NCBI RefSeq assembly: GCF_014138625.1
Contig: NZ_JACJHY010000010.1
Coordinates: 62,001-126,000 of the forward strand
Reading direction: 5' to 3'
Source of the DNA: Aminobacter ciceronei
GTDB taxonomy: Bacteria > Pseudomonadota > Alphaproteobacteria > Rhizobiales > Rhizobiaceae
DNA: 64,000 nt
The notes under the pieces were generated by a model. The model saw nothing but the letters and a program-made list of their open reading frames with translations. It did no database searches and had not been told where the DNA came from. A program made the position numbers and the translations under genes. Shown one piece after another: positions 17,131 to 24,434 of this stretch (position 1 is the first letter of the stretch; each line of letters opens with the position of its first letter).

Positions 17131-17613
17131 ATGTCTGATATCGAAGCGCGATTTGCGGCATTGGAAGCGCGCATCAAAGGACTGGAAGACCAGTTGGCCA
17201 TCTATCAGCTGATCGCCACCTATGGCCCGTCGGTCGACAGCCGCACCGCCAGTGCCACCGCTTCGCTCTGGGCCGAAGCTGGTGCATATGATTTCGGTGG
17301 AGATCCGCTCGTCGGTGCCGACAATGTCGGTTCGCTTGTCAACATCGAACCGCATATCCACTACGTCGCCGATGGTTGCGCCCACGTGCTGAGCATGCCC
17401 CACGTCACCGTCAACGGAGACACGGCCGTGGCCACCGGCTACTCTCGTGTGTACCTCAACCAGGGCGACCACTGGCGCGTCGAACGCGCCAGTGCCAATC
17501 GCTGGGAACTCGTCCGCACGTCAGAAGGTTGGCGTGTCCAGAATCGCATCAACCGTCTGCTCAACGGCCAGCCCGAAGCGCGCGACCTTTTGTCGAGCAG
17601 CGTGAAAAGCTGA
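17131..17613 (+). CDS. SnoaL-like / NTF2-fold protein, BaiE/Hsh2-like layout
   Basis: A 160-residue NTF2-fold protein. It opens with a helical segment ARFAALEARIKGLEDQLAIYQLIATYGPSVD, resembling the N-terminal coil of bile acid 7-alpha-dehydratase BaiE. Then come strands HVLSMPHVTVNGDTAVATGYSRVYLNQ and ANRWELVRTSEGWRVQNRINRLL. Family relatives dehydrate or isomerise steroids and small polyketides. The ATG at 17131 follows GGAGGACGGGAA. It heads a rightward group with two SDR genes and the TetR gene. Steroid dehydratase is a reasonable guess, not a demonstrated function. Confidence 0.78.
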   Translation: MSDIEARFAALEARIKGLEDQLAIYQLIATYGPSVDSRTASATASLWAEAGAYDFGGDPLVGADNVGSLVNIEPHIHYVADGCAHVLSMPHVTVNGDTAVATGYSRVYLNQGDHWRVERASANRWELVRTSEGWRVQNRINRLLNGQPEARDLLSSSVKS

Positions 17614-17662
17614 GCTGACCGGCTTACGGCAGTCCTCAGGCCCAAGCAGGCGCCTGCGCTGG

Positions 17663-17682
17663 CATCGTCCGAACGTGGGATG
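17663..17682 (+). promoter_or_regulatory. Island dyad (GTGGGATG variant) upstream of an SDR
   Basis: CATCGTCC-GAAC-GTGGGATG, 47 bp before the ATG at 17730. It has the same variant right arm as the site at 14787. Confidence 0.65.
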
Positions 17683-17729
17683 TCCGCCTGAGCTTGTCCG
17701 TTCAGGGTGGCCGGCTGGGAGGACACGAA

Positions 17730-18608
17730 ATGAATACACTTCAGGGCAAGTCGGTGGTCATCACCGGTGCCGGATCCGGGCTGGGCGCCGCCTATGCGCG
17801 CCATGCCGCAAGCCTTGGCGCAGCGATTGTCGTCAACGACATCAGCGTCGACGCCGCGCGGTCGACGGTCGAATCGATCGTGGCATCGGGCGGCAAGGCC
17901 GTTGCACATACCGGCGACATCTCGTCCTGGAGTTATGCCCAAGAGCTGGTCGACGCCTGCATCGATGCTTTCGGCGCCATCACAGGCGTCGTCAACAATG
18001 CCGGCATTCTCCGCATCGGCAAGATTCTCGACCTCACCGAGACGGACATGCGCCGCATGGTCGAGATCAATCTCATCGGCACCGCCGCCTGTGCCAGCCA
18101 TGCAGCCCGGCGTATGCTCGCCGCAGGCACGGGCGGCTCGATCATCAATGTCGCCTCTGGCTCCCAGGCCGGTGACGTCGCCCTTGGCGGATATGGCGCC
18201 ACCAAGGGCGGGGTGGCATCCCTTACCTACAGCTGGGCCATGGAACTGCGTGGCACCGGCGTGCGTGTCAACGCGCTGTCGCCTCTGGCGGAAACCGCAA
18301 TGGCCGCCCAGAACAAGGCGCTGATGGCCGAGCAGGCAGCGAGCCGCGAGGTGCACTACGCCGCCCTGCCCGACGCCGACGTCAACGCGCCGGTCGTCAG
18401 CTTTCTGCTTTCCGACGCCGCCGAGAAGATCAACGGTCAGGTCGTCCGCATCGCCGGCAAACAGTTGTCCTTGGTCACCCATCCACTGATCGCCGATCCG
18501 GTCCTGGAAGGCGACTGGAGCTACGGGGCGGTTGCCGAGGCTTTCGCCGGGGCTCTGGCGGGCAACCAGCAGCCGCTTGGTCTCGGCTACCAGAGGAAAC
18601 CCAATTGA
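17730..18608 (+). CDS. Short-chain dehydrogenase/reductase
   Basis: SDR of 292 residues with TGAGSGLG, VNNAG, the serine strand NVASGSQAGD and YGATK. Its N-terminal half resembles the dehydrogenase part of peroxisomal MFE-2/HSD17B4-type enzymes (VVNDISVDAARSTVESIV). The C-terminus has an extended tail (LVTHPLIADPVLEGDWSYGAVAEAF) typical of that group. The ATG at 17730 follows GGGAGGA. Such enzymes often oxidise a 3-hydroxyacyl-CoA or a 17-hydroxysteroid; either would fit. It overlaps the next SDR by 4 bases if that gene starts at TTG. Confidence 0.85.
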   Translation: MNTLQGKSVVITGAGSGLGAAYARHAASLGAAIVVNDISVDAARSTVESIVASGGKAVAHTGDISSWSYAQELVDACIDAFGAITGVVNNAGILRIGKILDLTETDMRRMVEINLIGTAACASHAARRMLAAGTGGSIINVASGSQAGDVALGGYGATKGGVASLTYSWAMELRGTGVRVNALSPLAETAMAAQNKALMAEQAASREVHYAALPDADVNAPVVSFLLSDAAEKINGQVVRIAGKQLSLVTHPLIADPVLEGDWSYGAVAEAFAGALAGNQQPLGLGYQRKPN

Positions 18609-19495
18609 GCGGCATGGAACACAGGCCGGTCGCCGTCGTCACCGGCGCCAGCCGCGGTCTCGGCCGCGGCATCGCGATTGCGCTCGGCGAAGCGGGCTTC
18701 ATCGTCTATTGCACCGGCCGCAGCGATCGTAAGGCCATCGGCCCATGGGGCGGAACCGTCCGCGACACTGCCGAGGCGATCGACCAGGCCGGCGGCAAGG
18801 GCATCGTTGCCATTTGCGATCACCTTGACGACAGCCAGACCGAGGCCCTGTTCAAACGCGTCGACGCAGAACAAGGACGTCTCGACCTGCTCGTCAACAA
18901 TGCCTTCGCCATGCCTGATTGGGCCGTACCGGACGGCAATTTCTGGGAGCGCCCACTGTCGCTCTGGCGCGACATGATCGATGTCGGGCTGCGATCGAGC
19001 TATGCGGCAAGCCACTTCGCCGCCCCGATCATGGTCCGCCAGCGCTCCGGCCTGATCGCCAACACCTCCGGCCCCGGCGGCAAGATCTACCGTCACAGCC
19101 TGCCCTACGGCGTCGGCAAGGCCGGCCAGGACAAGCTGGCCCACGACATGGCGCACGAATTGCGCCCCTTCGACGTCGCAGCGATTTCACTGTGGCCGGG
19201 CCTGATCGGCACCGAGCGCACGCTTGCCGGCATCGCCGCAGGTGGCGTCGTCGGTGACACTGCCGGCAACCTGCCGCATATCGAGACGCCGTTCTTCATC
19301 GGCCGTGTGCTGGCGGCGATCCATGCCGCCGGCGACGCCATGACGCTCAGCGGCGGCACCTTCTATTCGACCGAACTGGCTAGCCGCTATGGCGTCATCG
19401 ATGCCGATGGACGCCTGCCTCAATCGCGCCGCCCGCTGTTCGGTGCTCCGCTCTATCGGCCGATCTCCGGTGAGGCCGGTGAAGCCAGATCATGA
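18605..19495 (+). CDS. SDR-family oxidoreductase (DHRS1-like)
   Basis: A 296-residue SDR resembling the DHRS1 branch: TGASRGLGRGIAIALGEAG, CTGRSDR after strand two, LVNNAFAMP, IANTSGPGG and YGVGK, then ISLWPGLIGTERT in place of the usual PG segment. The start is either the TTG at 18605, with GAGGA at the right distance and overlapping the previous stop, or the ATG at 18614. DHRS1-type proteins reduce carbonyls on steroids and other ketones, but the substrate here cannot be read from sequence. It is co-directional with the SDR before it. Confidence 0.8.
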   Translation: MSGMEHRPVAVVTGASRGLGRGIAIALGEAGFIVYCTGRSDRKAIGPWGGTVRDTAEAIDQAGGKGIVAICDHLDDSQTEALFKRVDAEQGRLDLLVNNAFAMPDWAVPDGNFWERPLSLWRDMIDVGLRSSYAASHFAAPIMVRQRSGLIANTSGPGGKIYRHSLPYGVGKAGQDKLAHDMAHELRPFDVAAISLWPGLIGTERTLAGIAAGGVVGDTAGNLPHIETPFFIGRVLAAIHAAGDAMTLSGGTFYSTELASRYGVIDADGRLPQSRRPLFGAPLYRPISGEAGEARS

Positions 19496-19593
19496 CACTG
19501 ACGCCTGACGACGAAAATCCTGCATCGCGGCAGGCTTACAGAAACGCGAAGCGTATTATATTCGATCCGGCCAGTAGCCTGGGCTTTGGGCGA

Positions 19594-19613
19594 TTCGACC
19601 CCCGGTTGTCGAA
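19594..19613. promoter_or_regulatory. Inverted repeat upstream of the TetR gene
   Basis: TTCGAC-N8-GTCGAA is a perfect 6-bp dyad spanning 20 bp, about 45 bp upstream of the TetR coding start. Its place fits an autoregulatory TetR operator. I found no second copy upstream of the other operons. The dyad seen elsewhere in the island is absent from this gap. Confidence 0.4.
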
Positions 19614-19658
19614 CGCAGCGTCGAACATCCAAAGCGTGGAGTTGCTGATTTGAGCAGG

Positions 19659-20405
19659 ATGGCGCGTATGGCACAGATGGATGGCAGCGCAGGCGCAGAA
19701 TATCTCGATCGCGACGGCTCGGTCCGCGCGTCGACCAATCCGCGCAAGGAGCTGGTGCGCGAACAGCTGATCGACATCGCCGCGGAGCTGTTCGACAGCA
19801 AGGGCTACGTCCAGACCAGCATCAACGACATCGCCCAGGCGCTCGGCCTCGGCCGCTCGGCCGTCTACCACTACTTCCGCAACAAGGAAGAAATGCTGGC
19901 AGCACTCGTCGAGTCGGAAGCGCTGACGCCGTCACACCGGCTGCAGGAGCTGATGGCCGAGCCCGGCCTGTCGCCAACCGAGCGACTGCGCCGCGCCATC
20001 GTCGACGGCATCGTCCGCCGCCTGTCTTCCGGCTCGCGCTTCATCCTGTTGTCGCGGCTCGAAACCCAGATCCCCGAGGCGCTCGGTCCGCTCTACAACC
20101 AGGGCCGTCGCCACATCTATGATTTCTACGTCCGCTGCATCTCCGACGGTATCACGTCAGGCGAGTTTCGCACTGTCGATCCCAAGGTTACCGCCTTTGC
20201 GGTGATCGGCATGGCCAACTGGACATCGCGCTGGTACTCGCCATCAGGCGCCAAGACACCGCAGGAGATCGGCGAGATCATTGCCGACATGGCTCTGGCC
20301 GGCCTGCGTGCCCATCACGACCAGCCGCGCGATGCCGAAGCCGTGCGCCAGACCATCTCGGGACTGCGCCAGCAGATCGACGAGCTGGAAAAGCTGGTCA
20401 AATAG
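19659..20405 (+). CDS. TetR-family transcriptional regulator, KstR2-like
   Basis: DNA-binding repressor-type protein of about 248 residues. The N-terminal TetR helix-turn-helix is at about 54-76 (TSINDIAQALGLGRSAVYHYFRNKEEML). The C-terminal ligand domain includes ANWTSRWYSPSGAKTPQEIGEIIADMALAGL, which resembles the W-S-RWY-P-G block of KstR2, the HIP-regulon repressor of actinobacteria. It ends in a short predicted coiled coil (GLRQQIDELEKLVK). Starts at a TTG (19650) or the ATGs at 19659, 19668 and 19677 are all possible; I picked 19659. The ligand is plausibly a CoA thioester of the pathway, by analogy only. Confidence 0.8.
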   Translation: MARMAQMDGSAGAEYLDRDGSVRASTNPRKELVREQLIDIAAELFDSKGYVQTSINDIAQALGLGRSAVYHYFRNKEEMLAALVESEALTPSHRLQELMAEPGLSPTERLRRAIVDGIVRRLSSGSRFILLSRLETQIPEALGPLYNQGRRHIYDFYVRCISDGITSGEFRTVDPKVTAFAVIGMANWTSRWYSPSGAKTPQEIGEIIADMALAGLRAHHDQPRDAEAVRQTISGLRQQIDELEKLVK

Positions 20406-20458
20406 CAAAGGGCCGCCGGTTGTTCCGACGGCCGCGGCTGACAGCAATTTCAGCGAAA

Positions 20459-21058
20459 TCAGTCGAACGTCACGCCGGCATGCTGGATGAAGGCGCTGTA
20501 GGTGTCGAAGCGGATGATCGGATGCGTGCCGGCGTAGGCGCGGATATGGTCCAGCACCGCCTGGCGCGATCGGCGCCACATCGGCGGCACGATCTCCAGC
20601 ATCGGTCCGTAGAGGTCAGGCGAGCGGTAATAGAGGATCGACTGGTCCTGGCCGGCGACGCGGATTTCGTAGTCGCGCTCATAGCCGGCAGCCTCGACGC
20701 GAGCCGTCGCCTCGGCATGGTCATGCACCCAGAAACCCAGATGCTGCAGGCCCTCACGTCCGGCCGCCAGGAAGTCCGTGTAGGGTGACGAGGCGTTGTT
20801 GGTCTGCTCGATCAGCTCGATCTGCACATCACCCATGTAGCCGAAGGCGAGCTTGAGCTCGACCTCGACCGGCTGGCCGCGATGCCAGGTGGTGCTGACG
20901 GGCTGGCTGACGCCGCGCTCCATGAAGATGAATGGACCGACGCCGAAAACATCGATCCAGTGGCGCATCGCCTTTTCGATGTCGCGGACGACAAAGCCGA
21001 GCTGGGTTGCAGGCCCCAGAATGGGTTTGAGCCCCTGTGCAATTCCGAGATCGGTCAT
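20459..21058 (-). CDS. VOC (glyoxalase/dioxygenase fold) family protein
   Basis: A 199-residue protein with the vicinal-oxygen-chelate fold: [25 protein letters not shown] begins module one and [29 protein letters not shown] begins module two. Candidate metal ligands are H at LQHLGFW and E at PMLEIVPP. The C-terminal 40 residues are an extension. Such proteins include epimerases, lyases and extradiol dioxygenases; the size is too small for a typical extradiol enzyme such as HsaC. The closest chemical role could be a CoA-thioester epimerase. It lies downstream of the thiolase, separated by a hairpin that contains a dyad. Confidence 0.78.
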   Translation of the reverse strand: MTDLGIAQGLKPILGPATQLGFVVRDIEKAMRHWIDVFGVGPFIFMERGVSQPVSTTWHRGQPVEVELKLAFGYMGDVQIELIEQTNNASSPYTDFLAAGREGLQHLGFWVHDHAEATARVEAAGYERDYEIRVAGQDQSILYYRSPDLYGPMLEIVPPMWRRSRQAVLDHIRAYAGTHPIIRFDTYSAFIQHAGVTFD

Positions 21059-21071
21059 CGTCCCTTCCCAA

Positions 21072-21109
21072 AGGAGCGCCGTGCGTCCATTGGGACGAAG
21101 GGCGCTCCT
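21072..21109. terminator. Hairpin enclosing a dyad, between thiolase and VOC genes
   Basis: AGGAGCGCC at 21072-21080 pairs with GGCGCTCCT at 21101-21109, a 9-bp stem. The 20-base loop is itself the dyad at 21081-21100. For leftward transcription from the thiolase it could act as a partial terminator; there is no long T-run. Confidence 0.5.
21081..21100 (-). promoter_or_regulatory. Island dyad upstream of the VOC gene
   Basis: GTGCGTCC-ATTG-GGACGAAG keeps the inner CGTCC-N4-GGACG palindrome but not the outer CAT/ATG. It ends only 22 bp before the VOC ATG, closer than any other copy. Confidence 0.5.
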
Positions 21110-21128
21110 ATATCCCTACTCTGTGCGA

Positions 21129-22334
21129 TCAGTTGAAGATTTCAAACAGGCCGGCAGCCCCCATGCCGCCGCCGACGCACATGGTAACGACGCCGTATTT
21201 CACACCGCGGCGCCGGCCCTCGATCAGCACATGGCCGGCCGTGCGCGCGCCGGTCATGCCGAACGGGTGGCCGACGGCGATGGCGCCGCCGTTGACGTTG
21301 AGTTTTTCCGGGTCGATGCCGAGCGTATCGCGGCAGTAGACCGCCTGGCTGGCGAAGGCTTCGTTGAGTTCCCAAAGGCCGATGTCGTCGACCTTGAGGC
21401 CGTGCTTCTGCAACAGCTTCGGCACCGCGAAGATCGGCCCGATGCCCATTTCCTCTGGCGCGCATCCGGCGACCGCCATGCCGCGATAGGCGCCCAGTGG
21501 CTTGAGGCCGAGTTGTTCGGCGCGCTTTGCCTCCATGACCACCAGAGCGGCAGCACCGTCCGACAGCTGCGACGAATTGCCGGCAGTCACATATTCGCCC
21601 AGCTTGATCACTTCGCCGTCGGCGAAAACCGGCTTCAGCTTGGCCAGGCCCTCGAGATTGGTGTCGGCGCGGAAACCCTCGTCCTGCGCCAGCGTCACGT
21701 CCTGGAAGCTGGTCTCGTTGGTGTCCTTGTTGACCACCATCTTGCGAGAGGCCATCGGCACGATCTCGTCGTCGAAGCGGCCGGCCTGATGGGCGGCAGC
21801 CGTGCGCAACTGGCTGGCGAGAGAGAACTCGTCCTGGGCCTCGCGGCTGATGCCGTATTTCCTGGCGACGATCTCGGCGGTCTCGATCATTGTCATGTAC
21901 ATATGCGGCCACTGCGAGGTCACGGCCTGCGAGCGCGAGCGATAACTGTTCTTATGCTTGTTCTGCGTCAGGCTGATCGATTCGACGCCGCCGGCAACGA
22001 TGGTTTCCATGCCGTCGACGATGATCTGCTTGGCCGCGATCGACACTGCCATCAGGCCCGACGAGCACATGCGGTCGATCGACATGCCGGGCACGCTGTC
22101 AGGCAGTCCCGCGGCCGCTGCGGTCAGGCGGCCGATATTGTAGCCCTGCGTGCCCTGCTGGGCCGAGCAGCCCATAATGACGTCCTCGACGGCGTCGGGG
22201 GCGATGCCGGCACGAATGACGGCCTCGCGCACCGCGTGGCCCGACAGCGCCGGTGCTTCAGTGTCGTTGAAGGCGCCACGGAAGGCCTTGCCGATGGGGG
22301 TGCGGGCGACGGAAACGATGACGGCTTCGCGCAA
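21129..22334 (-). CDS. Thiolase (acetyl-CoA acyltransferase family)
   Basis: Thiolase of 401 residues with all catalytic parts: the nucleophilic cysteine in [13 protein letters not shown] (near residue 90), NEAFASQAV, the histidine in [17 protein letters not shown] and the second cysteine in [16 protein letters not shown] chose a TTG start at 22334 ([20 protein letters not shown]) because GGAG lies 7 bases before it and the thiolase core begins there; no ATG fits. In steroid catabolism a thiolase of this kind (FadA5 type) shortens the side chain, but family features alone do not distinguish that from general beta-oxidation. It has its own dyad 126 bp upstream. Confidence 0.86.
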   Translation of the reverse strand: MREAVIVSVARTPIGKAFRGAFNDTEAPALSGHAVREAVIRAGIAPDAVEDVIMGCSAQQGTQGYNIGRLTAAAAGLPDSVPGMSIDRMCSSGLMAVSIAAKQIIVDGMETIVAGGVESISLTQNKHKNSYRSRSQAVTSQWPHMYMTMIETAEIVARKYGISREAQDEFSLASQLRTAAAHQAGRFDDEIVPMASRKMVVNKDTNETSFQDVTLAQDEGFRADTNLEGLAKLKPVFADGEVIKLGEYVTAGNSSQLSDGAAALVVMEAKRAEQLGLKPLGAYRGMAVAGCAPEEMGIGPIFAVPKLLQKHGLKVDDIGLWELNEAFASQAVYCRDTLGIDPEKLNVNGGAIAVGHPFGMTGARTAGHVLIEGRRRGVKYGVVTMCVGGGMGAAGLFEIFN

Positions 22335-22460
22335 AGGATTGCTCCAGAACAGTTGTTGTCGGCAGGGAACCAGGCAGGCAACGCAGAGGATATTTTCTGC
22401 TGCGAAGCGCCCGGAACCGAAGTTTTCCAACTACTTGCTAGGAGCGACGGGGCGGCCGAA

Positions 22461-22480
22461 CATCGTCTGAAAAGACTAAC
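22461..22480 (-). promoter_or_regulatory. Island dyad upstream of the thiolase
   Basis: CATCGTCT-GAAA-AGACTAAC on the plus strand; toward the thiolase it reads GTTAGTCT-TTTC-AGACGATG. It lies 126 bp before the TTG start, in the 232-bp gap upstream of the thiolase. Confidence 0.72.
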
Positions 22481-22566
22481 GGCGGGTCCATGACACGCAT
22501 CGATTGCGAACGGCCGATGCGGAAGAGGCAACGGCGCGGGCAACCGAACCCGCGCCACAGATGCGA

Positions 22567-23337
22567 TCAGACGTGATAGCCGCCGTCGACATTGATGACC
22601 TCACCGGAGATGAAACCGGCGCGGCTGGAGGCCAGGAACGACACCGCTTCCGCGATGTCCATGGCCTTGCCGTTGCGGCGCAGCGGTGTGTTCATGGCCG
22701 CCGCCTGCATGTACTTGTCGTCGATATAGCCGAGCTTGCTGAGTTCCGTGTGCTGGCCGGTCTCGATGATGCCGAGCGCTACGCCATTGGAGCGGATGCC
22801 GTAGCGCCCCTCTTCCTTTGCGACGCCCTTCATCAGGGCATGCACCGCCGATTTCGGCACCACCGAGAGGCCGTCGGCTGCGGCAAAGCGATATTGCGCC
22901 GAGCTCTGGCAAGCGACGATGGAACCGCGTGCCTTGCGCAGATGCGGAATGGCATAATGGACCACATTAAAGAAGCCGAAGGCGTCCTGCATCAGGTGCT
23001 TGCGCATCTGCTCGGGCTCAATCTTGCTGAGATGGATCAGCGGTACGAGCGGCCCGGCGGCATAGACCACCGTATGGATGCCGCCATTGGCTTCCGCCAC
23101 ACCGTCGATGAAGGCGCGGGTCGCCTCAACATCCTCGATGTTGAGTTTGTAGATGGAGGCATTGCGCCCCTCGCCGCGGACCGCTTCGGCTGCAGCTTCC
23201 GCCTTGGCCTGGTTGCTGTGATAGGTCAACGCCACGTCGCAACCGTCGCGCGCCAGCACCCGGCAAATCTCGGCGCCGACGCCGCCGCTGCCACCGATGA
23301 CGATGGCCGCTCCTTCGGCCGGATACAGTCCGCTCAT
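22567..23337 (-). CDS. SDR-family protein with atypical active site
   Basis: A 256-residue Rossmann-fold SDR (IVIGGSGGVGAEICRVLARDG at the start, SFLASSRAGFISGEVINVDGGYHV at the end). The usual NNAG is VYAAG. At the expected YxxxK position the sequence reads SVVPK, so the catalytic tyrosine is replaced by serine, although a tyrosine lies 13 residues before the lysine. It may be an enoyl-reductase-like branch or a catalytically altered member. It is the last gene of the ipdAB operon, 12 bases after the kinase-like gene. The fold is secure and the activity is not. Confidence 0.82.
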   Translation of the reverse strand: MSGLYPAEGAAIVIGGSGGVGAEICRVLARDGCDVALTYHSNQAKAEAAAEAVRGEGRNASIYKLNIEDVEATRAFIDGVAEANGGIHTVVYAAGPLVPLIHLSKIEPEQMRKHLMQDAFGFFNVVHYAIPHLRKARGSIVACQSSAQYRFAAADGLSVVPKSAVHALMKGVAKEEGRYGIRSNGVALGIIETGQHTELSKLGYIDDKYMQAAAMNTPLRRNGKAMDIAEAVSFLASSRAGFISGEVINVDGGYHV

Positions 23338-23349
23338 GTCGATCCTCCC

Positions 23350-24420
23350 TTATGATTTCATCGCCAGTTCGGCATAATGCCAGCCGAATTCGGCCACCGG
23401 CCGCGCCAAGGCGCCGGCCTCGCGAGCGTGCGCGCTCGCCGCATTGCCGTCGACCACGCGCTTCATGATGCCCTGGCGGATGCCGGAGACGCGAAACAGG
23501 CTGTAGGCGAGATAGGCGTACCAATGCCGGTCGGAAACGCCGTCCTGCCCCGTCGCCTTGAGATAGGCGTCGCGATAACTGCGCTCGTCGGGAATGCCGA
23601 GTACGCCGATGTCGAGGTCACCCAGGCCGCGATAGGGTTGATTGGGCAGGCGCCAGGTCAGCATGTGATAGGCGAAATCCGCCATCGGCTCGCCCAGCGT
23701 CGACAGCTCCCAGTCGACGACTGCCAGCACCCGCGCTTCGGTCGCGTGGAAGATCATGTTGTCGATGCGGAAGTCACCATGGATCAGCGACGTCCGTGTT
23801 TCAGGCGGGATATTGTCGGGCAACCAGTCGATCAACCGGTCCATCGCCTCGATCGTCTCGGTCTCGGACGCCCGATACTGCTTGGACCATCGTGCCACCT
23901 GGCGGGCGACATAGTCTCCCGGCCTGCCGAAATCCTCGAGCCCGGCCGCCTTGTAGTCGGTGGTGTGCAGCGCCGCTGCAACGCGGTTCATCTCGATATA
24001 GATGGCCTTGCGCTCCGCAGGCGATTGCTCTGGCAAGGCAGGCGCCCAGAACGAGCGTCCCTCGACAAAATCCATGACGTAGAACATTGCACCAACGATG
24101 CTGTCGTCGTCGCAGAGCAGCCGCGCGCCGGCCACAGGCACGTCGCTGTCGCGCAAGGCACTGATGACGCGGAATTCACGGTCGACGGCATGCGCCGAGG
24201 GCAACAGCTTGCCGTCGGGCTTCTTGCGCAGCACCAGCTTGCGCTTGCCGTCGAATGACAACAGCATGGTCGGGTTGGACTGGCCGCCGCGGAAGCGCTC
24301 GACCGAGAGCTTGCCCTCGCAGCCGTCAATGTTGGCCTTGAGGTAGGCGTGCAGCCGCGCGACGTCGATCTTGCTGTCGGCGGCGAGCGGCTCGGTTCCG
24401 ACGAAACGGCTGGCATCCAT
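23350..24420 (-). CDS. APH-like phosphotransferase, ACAD10/11 or LvaA kinase type
   Basis: A 356-residue protein of the aminoglycoside-phosphotransferase fold. The Brenner motif HGDFRIDN is at 214-221 and the metal-binding VDWELSTLGEP at about 235-245. An N-terminal nucleotide lobe holds RGGQSNPTMLL and VLRKKP. This exact type forms the N-terminal half of animal ACAD10/11 and is separate in bacteria, as in LvaA. Those proteins phosphorylate the 4-hydroxyl of 4-hydroxyacyl-CoAs. It is followed by an ACAD11-like dehydrogenase gene 14 bases upstream in the same operon, which strongly supports this reading. The ATG at 24420 has GGGAGG in front. Confidence 0.85.
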   Translation of the reverse strand: MDASRFVGTEPLAADSKIDVARLHAYLKANIDGCEGKLSVERFRGGQSNPTMLLSFDGKRKLVLRKKPDGKLLPSAHAVDREFRVISALRDSDVPVAGARLLCDDDSIVGAMFYVMDFVEGRSFWAPALPEQSPAERKAIYIEMNRVAAALHTTDYKAAGLEDFGRPGDYVARQVARWSKQYRASETETIEAMDRLIDWLPDNIPPETRTSLIHGDFRIDNMIFHATEARVLAVVDWELSTLGEPMADFAYHMLTWRLPNQPYRGLGDLDIGVLGIPDERSYRDAYLKATGQDGVSDRHWYAYLAYSLFRVSGIRQGIMKRVVDGNAASAHAREAGALARPVAEFGWHYAELAMKS

Positions 24421-24434
24421 GGCGCGCCTCCCGC

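Noticed and set aside
19622-19641. GAACATCCAAAGCGTGGAG, a possible dyad before the TetR gene
   Set aside because: The match to the CATCGTCC-N4-GTGGGATG variant needs a 2-bp deletion; I consider it chance.
20411-20435. Hairpin GGCCGCCGG/CCGACGGCC between the TetR and VOC genes
   Set aside because: It has one mismatch and no T-run on either side. It might be a weak terminator, but I do not list it.
20459-21058. The VOC protein as an HsaC-type extradiol dioxygenase
   Set aside because: At 199 residues it is too short, and the HsaC iron ligands in two full modules cannot be matched. It is only annotated as a VOC-fold protein.
20853-22493. Plus-strand open frame of about 545 codons across the thiolase
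   Set aside because: The thiolase catalytic residues are on the other strand, and the frame content is typical shadow coding.
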